Shown here: one piece after another, positions 1 through 7,343 of the stretch
Layout of the letters: each line of letters starts with the position of its first letter
How positions within the stretch are numbered: the stretch's first letter is position 1
DNA from: Legionella qingyii
GTDB taxonomy: Bacteria > Pseudomonadota > Gammaproteobacteria > Legionellales > Legionellaceae
Assembly (NCBI RefSeq): GCF_003184185.1
Contig: NZ_QHJG01000004.1
Coordinates: 24,516 to 88,515 of the forward strand
Direction of reading: 5' to 3'
Length of the DNA stretch: 64,000 nt
Made by a program: the position numbers and the translations under genes
Notes under the pieces: model-generated
Told to the model about the DNA's origin: nothing
The model's database searches: none
Seen by the model: only the letters and a program-made list of their open reading frames with translations

Positions 1-555
1 GCTAACAAGGTTATTGTCCATAGCAAAATCTTGGTATTGAATACTTAGAATCCAAGCATTAAAAATAAACCACAAAAAAGGATAAACAGGCTGTAGAAAT
101 GGTACAAAAAATAAAATACCTATAATTAAAAAGCGTGGTAAGAAATAGCCAAGAAATTCACATTGACGTTTTACACTACGAACTATGACTTCATAAAATG
201 TTGAAGGGGGAATGATGCTTCCAAAAAGCAGATTTTGTGTTTTTTCTGCTAGCAGGCCATTTAGAGGTGCTGCAATTAAATTGAAAAAAACCGTAAATAA
301 AGATAGAAACATTAAGAAAAAACTGAGAATAAATATAACAAAAAAAATACTGCTAAAAAAACTTAACCAGGAAGGTAACTTATCAAGATAATGGTAAACA
401 TAGGGCAACAAATAGTGGTAGATAAGATAAAACAAGCCGGAAAACATAATAAAATTAATTGCTAAAGGCAATAGGATAAAACGTCTTAATCCATGAGTAG
501 AAAGATGACGAATACCTCGTAGCATATAACCCATACCATGAAAAAAATCCCTCAT
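1..555 (-). CDS. cysZ: CysZ-like sulfate/EI24-family membrane protein, 3' end cut by window edge
   Basis: This reading frame runs from an ATG at 555 to the window edge without a stop (185 codons), so the C-terminus is missing. The N-terminus has the pattern of the CysZ/EI24 family: a short amphipathic leader (GMGYMLRGIRHL), then LRRFILLPLAIN leading into a membrane segment at about residues 25-46. Long hydrophobic stretches follow at about 62-95 and 135-172. CysZ proteins are inner-membrane proteins that help sulfate enter the cell for cysteine synthesis. The gene is divergent from the next one, with a 177-nt spacer. The family call is fairly secure; sulfate as substrate rests on family knowledge only. 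Confidence 0.85.
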   Translation of the reverse strand, partial: MRDFFHGMGYMLRGIRHLSTHGLRRFILLPLAINFIMFSGLFYLIYHYLLPYVYHYLDKLPSWLSFFSSIFFVIFILSFFLMFLSLFTVFFNLIAAPLNGLLAEKTQNLLFGSIIPPSTFYEVIVRSVKRQCEFLGYFLPRFLIIGILFFVPFLQPVYPFLWFIFNAWILSIQYQDFAMDNNLVS

Positions 556-732
556 TTATCCCTCAATCCACATCATGCGCGTTGCAATATACAAAATCTA
601 ATAATACACATTAATCGTATTAGGTTAAGTAATTTTGTCAAAAAACATCATATCTTTTAATATCTTTGTACAAAGAAATGATAGAATAACTTATTAATAT
701 ATAATTATATTTTCTGAAAATAAGGTTTAATA

Positions 733-1272
733 ATGCCAAGAATAGTGCAACAAATACCCAAACTAGCCACCCTGGCAGCAAAGGAAATTGAGAAATCAAA
801 TCCTCATCTTTTTTTTACTTTATATAAAAATACAACGTTACCCCTAGATCTAGAAAATCAGTATATTAATCCCTTAGTACAGGATCTCGTGAATAAACAT
901 GGGAAAATTTATTTGGCCAACATAAAAAAACGAAAAAAGCTGATTGATGAACGCTCCTCCGCCATTGAAGAGGATTGTTGTTATAAAAAAGCCATCACTC
1001 TCGCGATGGTGGCTTTAGGCACTGGAGTACATTTTGGTATTTATTTCATTCTACGGGCAAGTGGAGTACCCCATTCAACAACTCTAACGTTTCTTGCTAC
1101 AATACCAGTCACTGTGATAGTCATGGGATGTTTTAGTCCTTGCGCCTCTATTTTACTATCAAAATTAATAGCACGAGGTACCGTGCCTGATATTCCGAGT
1201 GAGGTAGTTGATTTAACTGAAGTAGTTGAAGATATTGAATCACAAAAAAACAAAAGCCATCTAACTGTCTGA
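733..1272 (+). CDS. Hypothetical protein with two membrane segments
   Basis: This 179-aa protein is not recognised. It has a soluble, lysine-rich N-terminal half of about 85 residues. Two hydrophobic segments follow, at about 88-108 (AITLAMVALGTGVHFGIYF) and 116-145. The acidic tail contains EVVDLTEVVEDIESQKN. The layout suggests a membrane hairpin with the N-terminal half and the tail on the same side. An AAGG sequence lies about 7 nt before the ATG, and the upstream DNA is very AT-rich. A palindromic repeat begins about 18 nt after the stop. A Legionella-type secreted membrane protein is possible but unproven. Confidence 0.6.
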   Translation: MPRIVQQIPKLATLAAKEIEKSNPHLFFTLYKNTTLPLDLENQYINPLVQDLVNKHGKIYLANIKKRKKLIDERSSAIEEDCCYKKAITLAMVALGTGVHFGIYFILRASGVPHSTTLTFLATIPVTVIVMGCFSPCASILLSKLIARGTVPDIPSEVVDLTEVVEDIESQKNKSHLTV

Positions 1273-1289
1273 AAAGATTTATAACCAAA

Positions 1290-1355
1290 GTAGCTTACAG
1301 GCAGCGCAGCGGAACCCTGCAACTATACTGGCTATACCGCTCTGCACCAGGCTAT
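1290..1355. repeat. Degenerate copy of the palindromic gene-end repeat
   Basis: The sequence GTAGCTTACAGGCAGCGCAG, followed by CGGAACCCTG and an imperfect complementary arm ending CACCAGGCTATTTTAC, matches the family seen in better form at 14537-14620 and 23793-23866. It lies just downstream of the stop at 1272. The arms are eroded, so it is recognised by comparison with the other copies. Confidence 0.5.
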
Positions 1356-1371
1356 TTTACTTATGCTCCTT

Positions 1372-1391
1372 TTGTAACAACTTTGTTACAA
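1372..1391. promoter_or_regulatory. Inverted repeat, possible operator
   Basis: TTGTAACA-ACTT-TGTTACAA is a perfect 8-bp inverted repeat with a 4-bp centre, about 85 nt before the small His-rich gene. Two further GTTA-containing words (CTTGTTATA and CTGTTACAT) follow nearby. It is typical in size for a dimeric repressor site, but no binding protein can be named. Confidence 0.3.
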
Positions 1392-1474
1392 TTACAGAAC
1401 ATCTTGTTATATCCCTGTTACATTTATTATTTAGACTAGTCATCAGATAACAATTAAAGAGGGGAATATAAGAA

Positions 1475-1702
1475 ATGATGATCAAAAAATTATTGCTGTG
1501 CGGGATGTTAGGCGCGGCTACTTTATTTTCCACTACGTCCTTCGCTTTTTATCATACACATGATTATTATCCACGATTCAAGAATTTCCGCCATCACCAT
1601 CATCATTCAAGATGGAGAAATACTCATCGTTGGACGCCGCCAAGAGATTATATTGTAGTGGAAAACGGTGCACCCTACCCACGATACCATCAACACTATT
1701 GA
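1475..1702 (+). CDS. Small secreted histidine-rich protein
   Basis: This is a 75-aa protein with a clear Sec signal peptide (KKLLLCGMLGAATLFSTTSFA, cut after about residue 24). The mature peptide of about 50 residues is very rich in His, Tyr, Arg and Pro, including five consecutive histidines and a tail ending PRYHQHY. A GAGGGG ribosome site precedes the paired ATG codons. The composition suggests periplasmic binding of a transition metal such as Ni, Cu or Zn, but this is inference from composition alone. It appears to be a single-gene unit with its own upstream region and a hairpin after the stop. Confidence 0.65.
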   Translation: MMIKKLLLCGMLGAATLFSTTSFAFYHTHDYYPRFKNFRHHHHHSRWRNTHRWTPPRDYIVVENGAPYPRYHQHY

Positions 1703-1725
1703 TTATTAAATAATTTTCTTAAGAT

Positions 1726-1743
1726 TGGGCCAAAATTGGCCCA
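1726..1743 (+). terminator. Hairpin after the His-rich gene
   Basis: TGGGCCA-AAAT-TGGCCCA forms a 7-bp perfect stem 24 nt after the stop at 1702. It is followed only by ATTTACAG rather than a T-run, so it is a weak terminator candidate. Confidence 0.4.
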
Positions 1744-1861
1744 TTTACAGAATTGTGCTATACAATTTTCACCTACAGCATGTTCATTTTGTTCCGCCTT
1801 CATAAAATGATCTGATAAAATTTTCTCGCATAAAAATAACATCAATTATTTAGAGAACTTC

Positions 1862-2455
1862 ATGAAATTTTTCAGGCGAACATGTTTTTTTTTCTTGATC
1901 ACAGCTATTGCTCTTTATTCTTTTGTGGCGATGTATGTTACAAAAAATGCCGAAAAAGACGAAAAAAGGCAGGCCGATGTTATTTTAGTACTTGGAGCCA
2001 AAGCCTATCGCAATAATTCGTACAACCTTTGCCTCGTGGCTCGCGTAAAACATGCAGTTGATTTATATAAGGCTAACCTTGCCCCAAAACTTCTTTTCTC
2101 AGGTGGTACAGATATTGAAGATGGCGCAAATGAAGCGCGAACTATGAAAAAAATTGCTTTATCTTTAGGTGTACCTACCGAAGACATCCTGCTTGAGCCC
2201 GAATCAACTTCCACTTATGAAAATCTTCTTTTTTCTAAAAGGTTATTGCAAGCGAAGCAATTAAAATCCATTATTTTAGTAACTGAACCTTTTCATGCAC
2301 CCAGAGCCATTCTAGTGGCTCAAAAATTGGGGCTTAAGGTATTCTGTTCCCCTGCAGTAGAAAGCGCATGCTGGAAAAAAAATAAATATCTATCGCGTTA
2401 CTTTCTCAAAGAACCGCTTGCTATAATTTTTTACAAAATGAGAAATCAGTTATGA
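1862..2455 (+). CDS. YdcF/SanA-type DUF218 family protein
   Basis: This 197-aa protein has one N-terminal membrane anchor (about residues 7-25) and a DUF218 domain. Family motifs seen are DVILVLGAKAY, the LLFSGGTD strand, NEARTMKKIALSLGVP and the ES-T-STYENLLF motif near residue 120, followed by ILVTEPFHAPRAI. SanA and YdcF proteins are inner-membrane-anchored and linked to envelope integrity and vancomycin tolerance; the reaction is unknown. Length fits SanA-like members. It is convergent with the next gene and shares a bidirectional terminator with it. Confidence 0.85.
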   Translation: MKFFRRTCFFFLITAIALYSFVAMYVTKNAEKDEKRQADVILVLGAKAYRNNSYNLCLVARVKHAVDLYKANLAPKLLFSGGTDIEDGANEARTMKKIALSLGVPTEDILLEPESTSTYENLLFSKRLLQAKQLKSIILVTEPFHAPRAILVAQKLGLKVFCSPAVESACWKKNKYLSRYFLKEPLAIIFYKMRNQL

Positions 2456-2485
2456 GCAGAATTAATTGAGAAATTTATTAATGAA

Positions 2486-2510
2486 AAGGGCTACACTCAA
2501 GGTAGCCCTT
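2486..2510. terminator. Bidirectional rho-independent terminator
   Basis: AAGGGCTAC-ACTCAAG-GTAGCCCTT is a 9-bp perfect stem with a 7-nt loop between two convergent genes. A TTTTA run follows on the plus side and TTTTCATTAAT on the minus side, so it can serve both. Confidence 0.8.
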
Positions 2511-2529
2511 TATGCTTTTAGATTATTAA

Positions 2530-3003
2530 TTATTTACTTTTAGTACAAGTCTCTGATCCAAGTTGATTGTCTGATTGTAAAACCCAGTTGGATTGTAACG
2601 AACCATCTGGTTTAATTTCTATCATTTGAATACCAATCACTTCCGGTTTTCTTGGATCCCAAAATGAGGAAGCAACAACATTAGTTTGATTTGGATGCAT
2701 AACGCCTGTACCGTAAAGAACTGGCTCTCCATTACTATTATCCCATTCTAAAGTATAGGTATCGCCAGTTTTGGATACTGTAAGAGGATAAGCAACAGTA
2801 TTATTGGCAGAATCAACACGTTGGCATTGATAATCCCCTATAAAAGAAGAAGTACTAGCCTTACTTGTTGAAGTATCACTACTGTTCGAAGCAGGAGAAG
2901 TTGAAGTACCAGCAGCACTTGTACTCGAGTCATCTGCATAAGCTGTTAGAGTAGGTAGGGATAATGCGGCGACTAAATAAATACTTTTAATTACAGTTTT
3001 CAT
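2530..3003 (-). CDS. Secreted protein, paralogue of the upstream gene, with Ser/Thr-rich linker
   Basis: This 157-aa protein has a signal peptide cut after about residue 23 (SLPTLTAYA). A low-complexity stretch of about 30 residues made of S, T, A and D follows, then a compact domain. The domain starts GDYQCQR, continues with V-TVSKTGDTYTLEW and an IQMIEIKPDGSLQ segment, and ends ETCTKSK. The neighbour at 3042-3455 shares this layout: G-Y-C at the start, KPDGSL in the middle and ETCTKS at the end, with one conserved Cys pair. The two are therefore tandem paralogues. AAGGAATTTATT before the ATG is a good ribosome site. Function is not recognised; a periplasmic or exported location is likely. 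Confidence 0.65.
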   Translation of the reverse strand: MKTVIKSIYLVAALSLPTLTAYADDSSTSAAGTSTSPASNSSDTSTSKASTSSFIGDYQCQRVDSANNTVAYPLTVSKTGDTYTLEWDNSNGEPVLYGTGVMHPNQTNVVASSFWDPRKPEVIGIQMIEIKPDGSLQSNWVLQSDNQLGSETCTKSK

Positions 3004-3041
3004 AATAAATTCCTTTTCTCACCTTTATGCGAATAAATCTA

Positions 3042-3455
3042 CTATTGGACTGATTTAGTACATGTTTCAGTACCACCTTTATCCTTATTACTTTCTGCAA
3101 AAACACCATCCAAAGAACCATCAGGCTTAATTGTGAAAATTTGAATTGTGGTTACAGTTGGTGATTTTGGTTGCCAAAATATGTAGCCAATCGCATTATT
3201 GACATTTTTATTAAATATGCCTTTACCAATGTAATATGGAAATACACTTCCTGTAGGGATTCCTGAAATTTTATACACATCTCCATTTTTTTTGAACACT
3301 ACGGTTTCAGTACCGTCATTGGGAGTAGTGAACGGATCATGGTACGAGCATTTATATGAGCCAGAAATATCGGGTGTATCTGCAGAGTAGATACTGGGTG
3401 ACACGGCTAAAATACCTAGCATTGTTGCTAGGGAAAATTTATTGATGACACGCAT
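3042..3455 (-). CDS. Secreted protein, tandem paralogue without the low-complexity linker
   Basis: This 137-aa protein has a signal peptide to about residue 25 (LGILAVSPSIYSA) and the same single domain as the gene 38 nt downstream. Shared elements are ISGSYKCSY, FKKNGDVYKI, IQIFTIKPDGSLDG and the terminal GGTETCTKSVQ. The two Cys (in YKCSY and ETC) bracket the domain and could form a disulfide. The ribosome site AAGGAGTTCTT is strong. The pair probably forms one transcription unit read from the minus strand. Function is unknown. Confidence 0.65.
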   Translation of the reverse strand: MRVINKFSLATMLGILAVSPSIYSADTPDISGSYKCSYHDPFTTPNDGTETVVFKKNGDVYKISGIPTGSVFPYYIGKGIFNKNVNNAIGYIFWQPKSPTVTTIQIFTIKPDGSLDGVFAESNKDKGGTETCTKSVQ

Positions 3456-3595
3456 AAGAACTCCTTTTCTTAATAACTTAAAATTGATTTTAAGATACCT
3501 AAGCTAATACTAAATATATGTTACGCAATTTGGAAAAGCAAATTTCAACTGGAATAATTTTTATATAAAACAGATGTATTAAATGAACATGGAAG

Positions 3596-4867
3596 TTATT
3601 TAGATAGGTAAGAAGTATATTCTTCCGAATCTAAAGCTTGATTGTCGTCAAGAAAATCAACTACTTTTTTCAACTGCCCTTGATTTATGGCCAGGCTTTC
3701 AAAAAAACCGAACTTAACGGGTTTGCCAAGAATCGCTAACTTTCTTTTTTCAGCTGCTTGACATCTTGTCTCTGCGGAAAACGACCATAAAGAATATTTG
3801 TCACGAGAATCCTTTTGACGATTTTTTTTATATTCCTCCAAACAAAATAAACAAGTTGCTAAATAAACTACGCTTGCTTCCTGGCTTGTTAATATTCGTG
3901 CTTGTCTGTTTACTTCGGAAGCAAAACTTAAACCCGCTGCAAGGGATTTCTCTTTTCGAGTTGCAAAATCCAGTTCTAATAAATGAAATGTCTTTTCTAT
4001 TAGCTCATCTTCTGTATCGCCAGGATTAAACCTGACTTGCTGAATAAAGGGATAAATCCAACGACTTTGGTCCGTAGCGCTTAGAAAATCGACGCGTAGA
4101 GTAGGAATTAAATGAGTTACCTTCCGCAAATCCTCAAGGAACTTAATTGAGCGGGTATCAATGTATTGATTATGTGTATTGAAAAATTTGATGCATTCAT
4201 CTGTATTTTGGGTTAACCAATTAAAAATTGCCAACTCAGAACGTCGCTCTTCATCTGTTGTATGGGAGCGAAAATGAATCAGAAACGGGATTAAAGTAAG
4301 TTGCTCCACAGTGCAATATTTATAAATTAAATAATAAAGTGTTCTCAGCAAAAACAGTACATCTTTCATTTTTACGATCACTTGTGGTTTTTCTGAAGTT
4401 GTCCCTGCATTCAGTCTTAGGAGAGGATAGTCATTTTCTGAGCGCTCTTTATAACCTAACATTCGACTCGCACGAATAAATAAAGGCATAAGCTCGGTTA
4501 TCATTAATCGATTTCCAGCCAAATGATCAAAATTATTTTTTAATTCTTCATACAAAATAGAATGATGGAAATCAGCTTCTAACACATTTGCTTTCACCAA
4601 TGACTGTTGAAAAAAAAGCCAAGGCCTAACATCAGCACCATTGTTCCATTCGTCATAAGGTACATTACCAACAACCCAGTGCCAAAATTGATTAATGAGT
4701 TCTTTTACAGGAAGCATTATGCCAGGATGAACATCTCCCTCATCCTCGAGTAACGCGACCATCTCAGTTCGTCTTGAGACGAATTCAATAATTTCTTTGG
4801 GATATTTTAATAATTCAATATTACTTTTAAGTTCGCCAATCCGTAGTTTTAACTCGCAGACTTTCAT
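3596..4867 (-). CDS. Hypothetical 423-aa protein, effector-like orphan
   Basis: The protein is not recognised. It is soluble, helix-rich and Leu/Glu-rich, with a short N-terminal coiled coil (LKLRIGELKSNIELL). There is no signal peptide and no membrane segment. The last residues (DSEEYTSYLSK, preceded by FLDDNQALD) are polar and Glu-containing, similar to C-terminal signals of Dot/Icm substrates. That resemblance is weak evidence. GGAG lies 7 nt before the ATG, supporting this start. It is a single gene, divergent from pncB across about 350 nt of AT-rich DNA. Confidence 0.5.
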   Translation of the reverse strand: MKVCELKLRIGELKSNIELLKYPKEIIEFVSRRTEMVALLEDEGDVHPGIMLPVKELINQFWHWVVGNVPYDEWNNGADVRPWLFFQQSLVKANVLEADFHHSILYEELKNNFDHLAGNRLMITELMPLFIRASRMLGYKERSENDYPLLRLNAGTTSEKPQVIVKMKDVLFLLRTLYYLIYKYCTVEQLTLIPFLIHFRSHTTDEERRSELAIFNWLTQNTDECIKFFNTHNQYIDTRSIKFLEDLRKVTHLIPTLRVDFLSATDQSRWIYPFIQQVRFNPGDTEDELIEKTFHLLELDFATRKEKSLAAGLSFASEVNRQARILTSQEASVVYLATCLFCLEEYKKNRQKDSRDKYSLWSFSAETRCQAAEKRKLAILGKPVKFGFFESLAINQGQLKKVVDFLDDNQALDSEEYTSYLSK

Positions 4868-5222
4868 TCTTTTACTCCATGTCTTTTATTGAGTAATGAT
4901 TAAGAGACTACTTAATAAGTGTAGAAAAAAGCTGTACTAAACCAACAAGTATCTCAAATTATTGACATTTTAATTAAATATATAACAAAATATTTATTTT
5001 AGATCTATAGCAATATGACGTTTTTTATTACAGAGCTTTTTAAGGATATACTTCAAAAAAATTCAGCTTATTCCTAAGTCTTGTCAATAATTCCCTAAAC
5101 TTATTGCGACAAATTGCTAATTATTCTCAATCAATAATTCCTGGAAGGATATTATTATGGCAATATAATCAGCTTCTACCATTACATAGACTTTATTGCG
5201 GCAAGAAGGATACTTATTCAAA
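4868..5222. other. AT-rich divergent intergenic region
   Basis: No gene is seen in these 355 nt. A TTGACA lies near 4962 on the plus strand, in a run of A and T. It could be part of a promoter, but no well-placed -10 can be chosen with confidence. The region must hold the promoters of pncB and the minus-strand orphan. Confidence 0.35.
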
Positions 5223-6632
5223 ATGTTTGATTTTACCGGAAGTTATACCGATCTATATCAACTGACCATGGCTCAAGTTTATTTTTTAAAAGGTCACAAA
5301 AATAATACGACCATCTTTGATTATTTTTTCAGAAAACTTCCTTTCGGCTCGGGATATGCCATCTTCGCAGGCCTAGCAGATTTATTGGAAATATTAGAAA
5401 ACTATCATTTCAGTGAACAAGATATCGATTTTTTACGAAATAAAGGAATGCATCCGAAGTTTCTTGAGTATTTGAACAATTTTCGTTTCAATGGAACTGT
5501 TTATGCTCCCTCTGAAGGTGATTTGGTGTTCCCTACTTGTCCTGTAGTCACCATTGAAGCCAATATGATTGAAGCACAACTGATTGAAACCATTCTATTG
5601 AACTTACTTAATTTTCAAACACTTATTGCCACAAAAGCGAGCAGAATCCGCCATGTCGCTGGTGATTGTACCCTTGTGGATTTTGGATTACGCAGAGCCC
5701 AAGGGCCAGGGGGATATTATGCTAGCCGTGCAGCGATTGTTGGAGGATTTGATGCCACAAGCAATGTATGTGCCGGACGTGATTATCATATCCCTATTTC
5801 GGGAACTATGGCTCATTCATTTATCCAAAGTTATGACAATGAATTAACGGCTTTTCGTGATTTTGCCGAAATATGGCCTGATAACTGTACCCTTCTCGTA
5901 GATACATACAGTACATTGGAAAGTGGGGTACCCAATGCAATTCGCATAGGTAAAGAGATGGAGCAACGCGGCCATCGGTTGCAAGCAATCCGCTTGGATA
6001 GTGGGGATTTAGGCGAGTTGGCAAAAAAATCACGTCAAATGCTGGATGACGCTGGTCTGCATTACGTGAAGATTATTGCCTCCAATCAATTAGATGAAAT
6101 CAGAATAAAAATGCTACGTGAACAAAAAGCGCCAATTGACATTTTTGGTGTGGGAACCAATTTAGTTATTGGCGCCCCTGATGCTGCTTTAGATGGAGTA
6201 TATAAACTGGCTTTTGCAGAGGGAAAACCGAGACTTAAACTTTCTGAGTCAACAAGTAAAATCACCCTGCCTTATAAAAAACAAGTGTTCAGATTGTTAC
6301 ACCAAAATACTTTTTTAGGCGCCGATGTTATCGGGCTTATGGATGAGAAGAATTTAGATGGGGTTTATGCTCCTTTTGCATCTGAAAAACTATTGCCTAT
6401 CACTCCAGATCAGCAAGAACCATTGCTGCAAAAAGTCATGGAGCATGGCAAACAATTAATCCCATCGAAAACACTGAACGAAATTGCAGAATTCAGTAGA
6501 ATGCGCTTAAGTCAACTTCCTGATGAATACAAGCGGCTTGATAAGCCCAATATCTATCAGGTTGGATTAAGCAACCAGCTTAAGACAAAACGCAACGCAT
6601 TAATTAATGATATAAAAACAAATCCTATCTGA
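5223..6632 (+). CDS. pncB: Nicotinate phosphoribosyltransferase
   Basis: The enzyme makes nicotinate mononucleotide from nicotinate and PRPP in the cytosol (Preiss-Handler NAD salvage). Counting from the ATG it has about 469 residues. Family motifs are DLYQLTMAQVYF near the start, DFGLRRAQGPGGYYASRAA, GTMAHSFIQSY, the LLVDTYST strand and the AIRLDSGDL loop. The frame extends upstream to a TTG at 5196, but AAGAAGGA lies before the ATG at 5223 and the extra nine residues look non-native, so the ATG is preferred. Its stop overlaps the pncA start (TGATG), which implies translational coupling. Confidence 0.93.
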   Translation: MFDFTGSYTDLYQLTMAQVYFLKGHKNNTTIFDYFFRKLPFGSGYAIFAGLADLLEILENYHFSEQDIDFLRNKGMHPKFLEYLNNFRFNGTVYAPSEGDLVFPTCPVVTIEANMIEAQLIETILLNLLNFQTLIATKASRIRHVAGDCTLVDFGLRRAQGPGGYYASRAAIVGGFDATSNVCAGRDYHIPISGTMAHSFIQSYDNELTAFRDFAEIWPDNCTLLVDTYSTLESGVPNAIRIGKEMEQRGHRLQAIRLDSGDLGELAKKSRQMLDDAGLHYVKIIASNQLDEIRIKMLREQKAPIDIFGVGTNLVIGAPDAALDGVYKLAFAEGKPRLKLSESTSKITLPYKKQVFRLLHQNTFLGADVIGLMDEKNLDGVYAPFASEKLLPITPDQQEPLLQKVMEHGKQLIPSKTLNEIAEFSRMRLSQLPDEYKRLDKPNIYQVGLSNQLKTKRNALINDIKTNPI

Positions 6633-7243
6633 TGAAGACATTAATTATTATCGATGTACAAAATGATTTTATGCCAGGAGGCTCCTTAGCGGTGCCTCAA
6701 GGAGATTCTATTGTCCCCATCATTAATCAAATTACCCCCAAATTTGATTTAATTGTTGCTACTCAAGATTGGCATCCAAAAAAACATAAAAGTTTTGCAT
6801 CCAACCATCCTGGAAAAAAGCCTTTTGAAAAAATTATGCTGCATGGAATAGAACAAATACTATGGCCAGACCATTGTGTTCAGGGAACCTGGGGCGCAGA
6901 ATTTTATCCCCAGCTTGAAACAAGGCCTATAGCAGCTATTTTTCGCAAGGCGATGGATCCTGACATCGACAGTTATAGCGCCTTTTATGATAGCGCTCAT
7001 AAAACAAACATCGGCTTAGCGGGTTATCTCCAGGCAAAAGGGGCCAAAGAACTCTATTTCTGTGGTTTATGTGCCGATATTTGTGTGTATTTCTCTATAA
7101 AAGATGCACTTCAAGAAGGATTCAAATGTTATTTAATTGAAGATGCTACCCTACCCCTAAATGAAAAGGCTTTTAAAAAAATCAAAGAGGAACTCTTGGA
7201 ACATGGCGTCGAATTCGTACGCAGCAGTAATATTAAGTCTTGA
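6632..7243 (+). CDS. pncA: Nicotinamidase (isochorismatase-like fold)
   Basis: This enzyme deamidates nicotinamide to nicotinate, the substrate of PncB encoded just upstream. The triad is visible: Asp8 in IIIDVQNDF, Lys106 in FRKAM and Cys151 in CADICVYF. The metal site is Asp46-His48-His52 in TQDWHPKKH. WPDHCVQGTWGAEF is also typical. The length of 203 aa is normal. The ATG overlaps the pncB stop and has no clear ribosome site of its own, so translation is probably coupled. The pair makes a two-step nicotinamide salvage operon. Confidence 0.95.
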   Translation: MKTLIIIDVQNDFMPGGSLAVPQGDSIVPIINQITPKFDLIVATQDWHPKKHKSFASNHPGKKPFEKIMLHGIEQILWPDHCVQGTWGAEFYPQLETRPIAAIFRKAMDPDIDSYSAFYDSAHKTNIGLAGYLQAKGAKELYFCGLCADICVYFSIKDALQEGFKCYLIEDATLPLNEKAFKKIKEELLEHGVEFVRSSNIKS

Positions 7244-7257
7244 AACGTTTCTGTAAA

Positions 7258-7342
7258 CCCTCACCCCTGCTCCTCTCCCTAAAGAAGGAAAATTTTTATA
7301 TCCCTTCTCCCCCAAGGGGAGAAGCTGCCGGTTAGGGGGATA
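7258..7342. repeat. Intergenic repeat with CCCTCACCCC / GGTTAGGGGG ends
   Basis: The spacer between convergent pncA and lhr carries CCCTCACCCCTGCTCCTCTC and, about 50 nt later, GGGGAGAAGCTGCCGG followed by TTAGGGGG. The two arms are imperfect inverted copies. This type of C-rich palindrome is a common small dispersed repeat in proteobacteria. It may also end transcription of both genes. Confidence 0.55.
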
Positions 7343-7343
7343 T

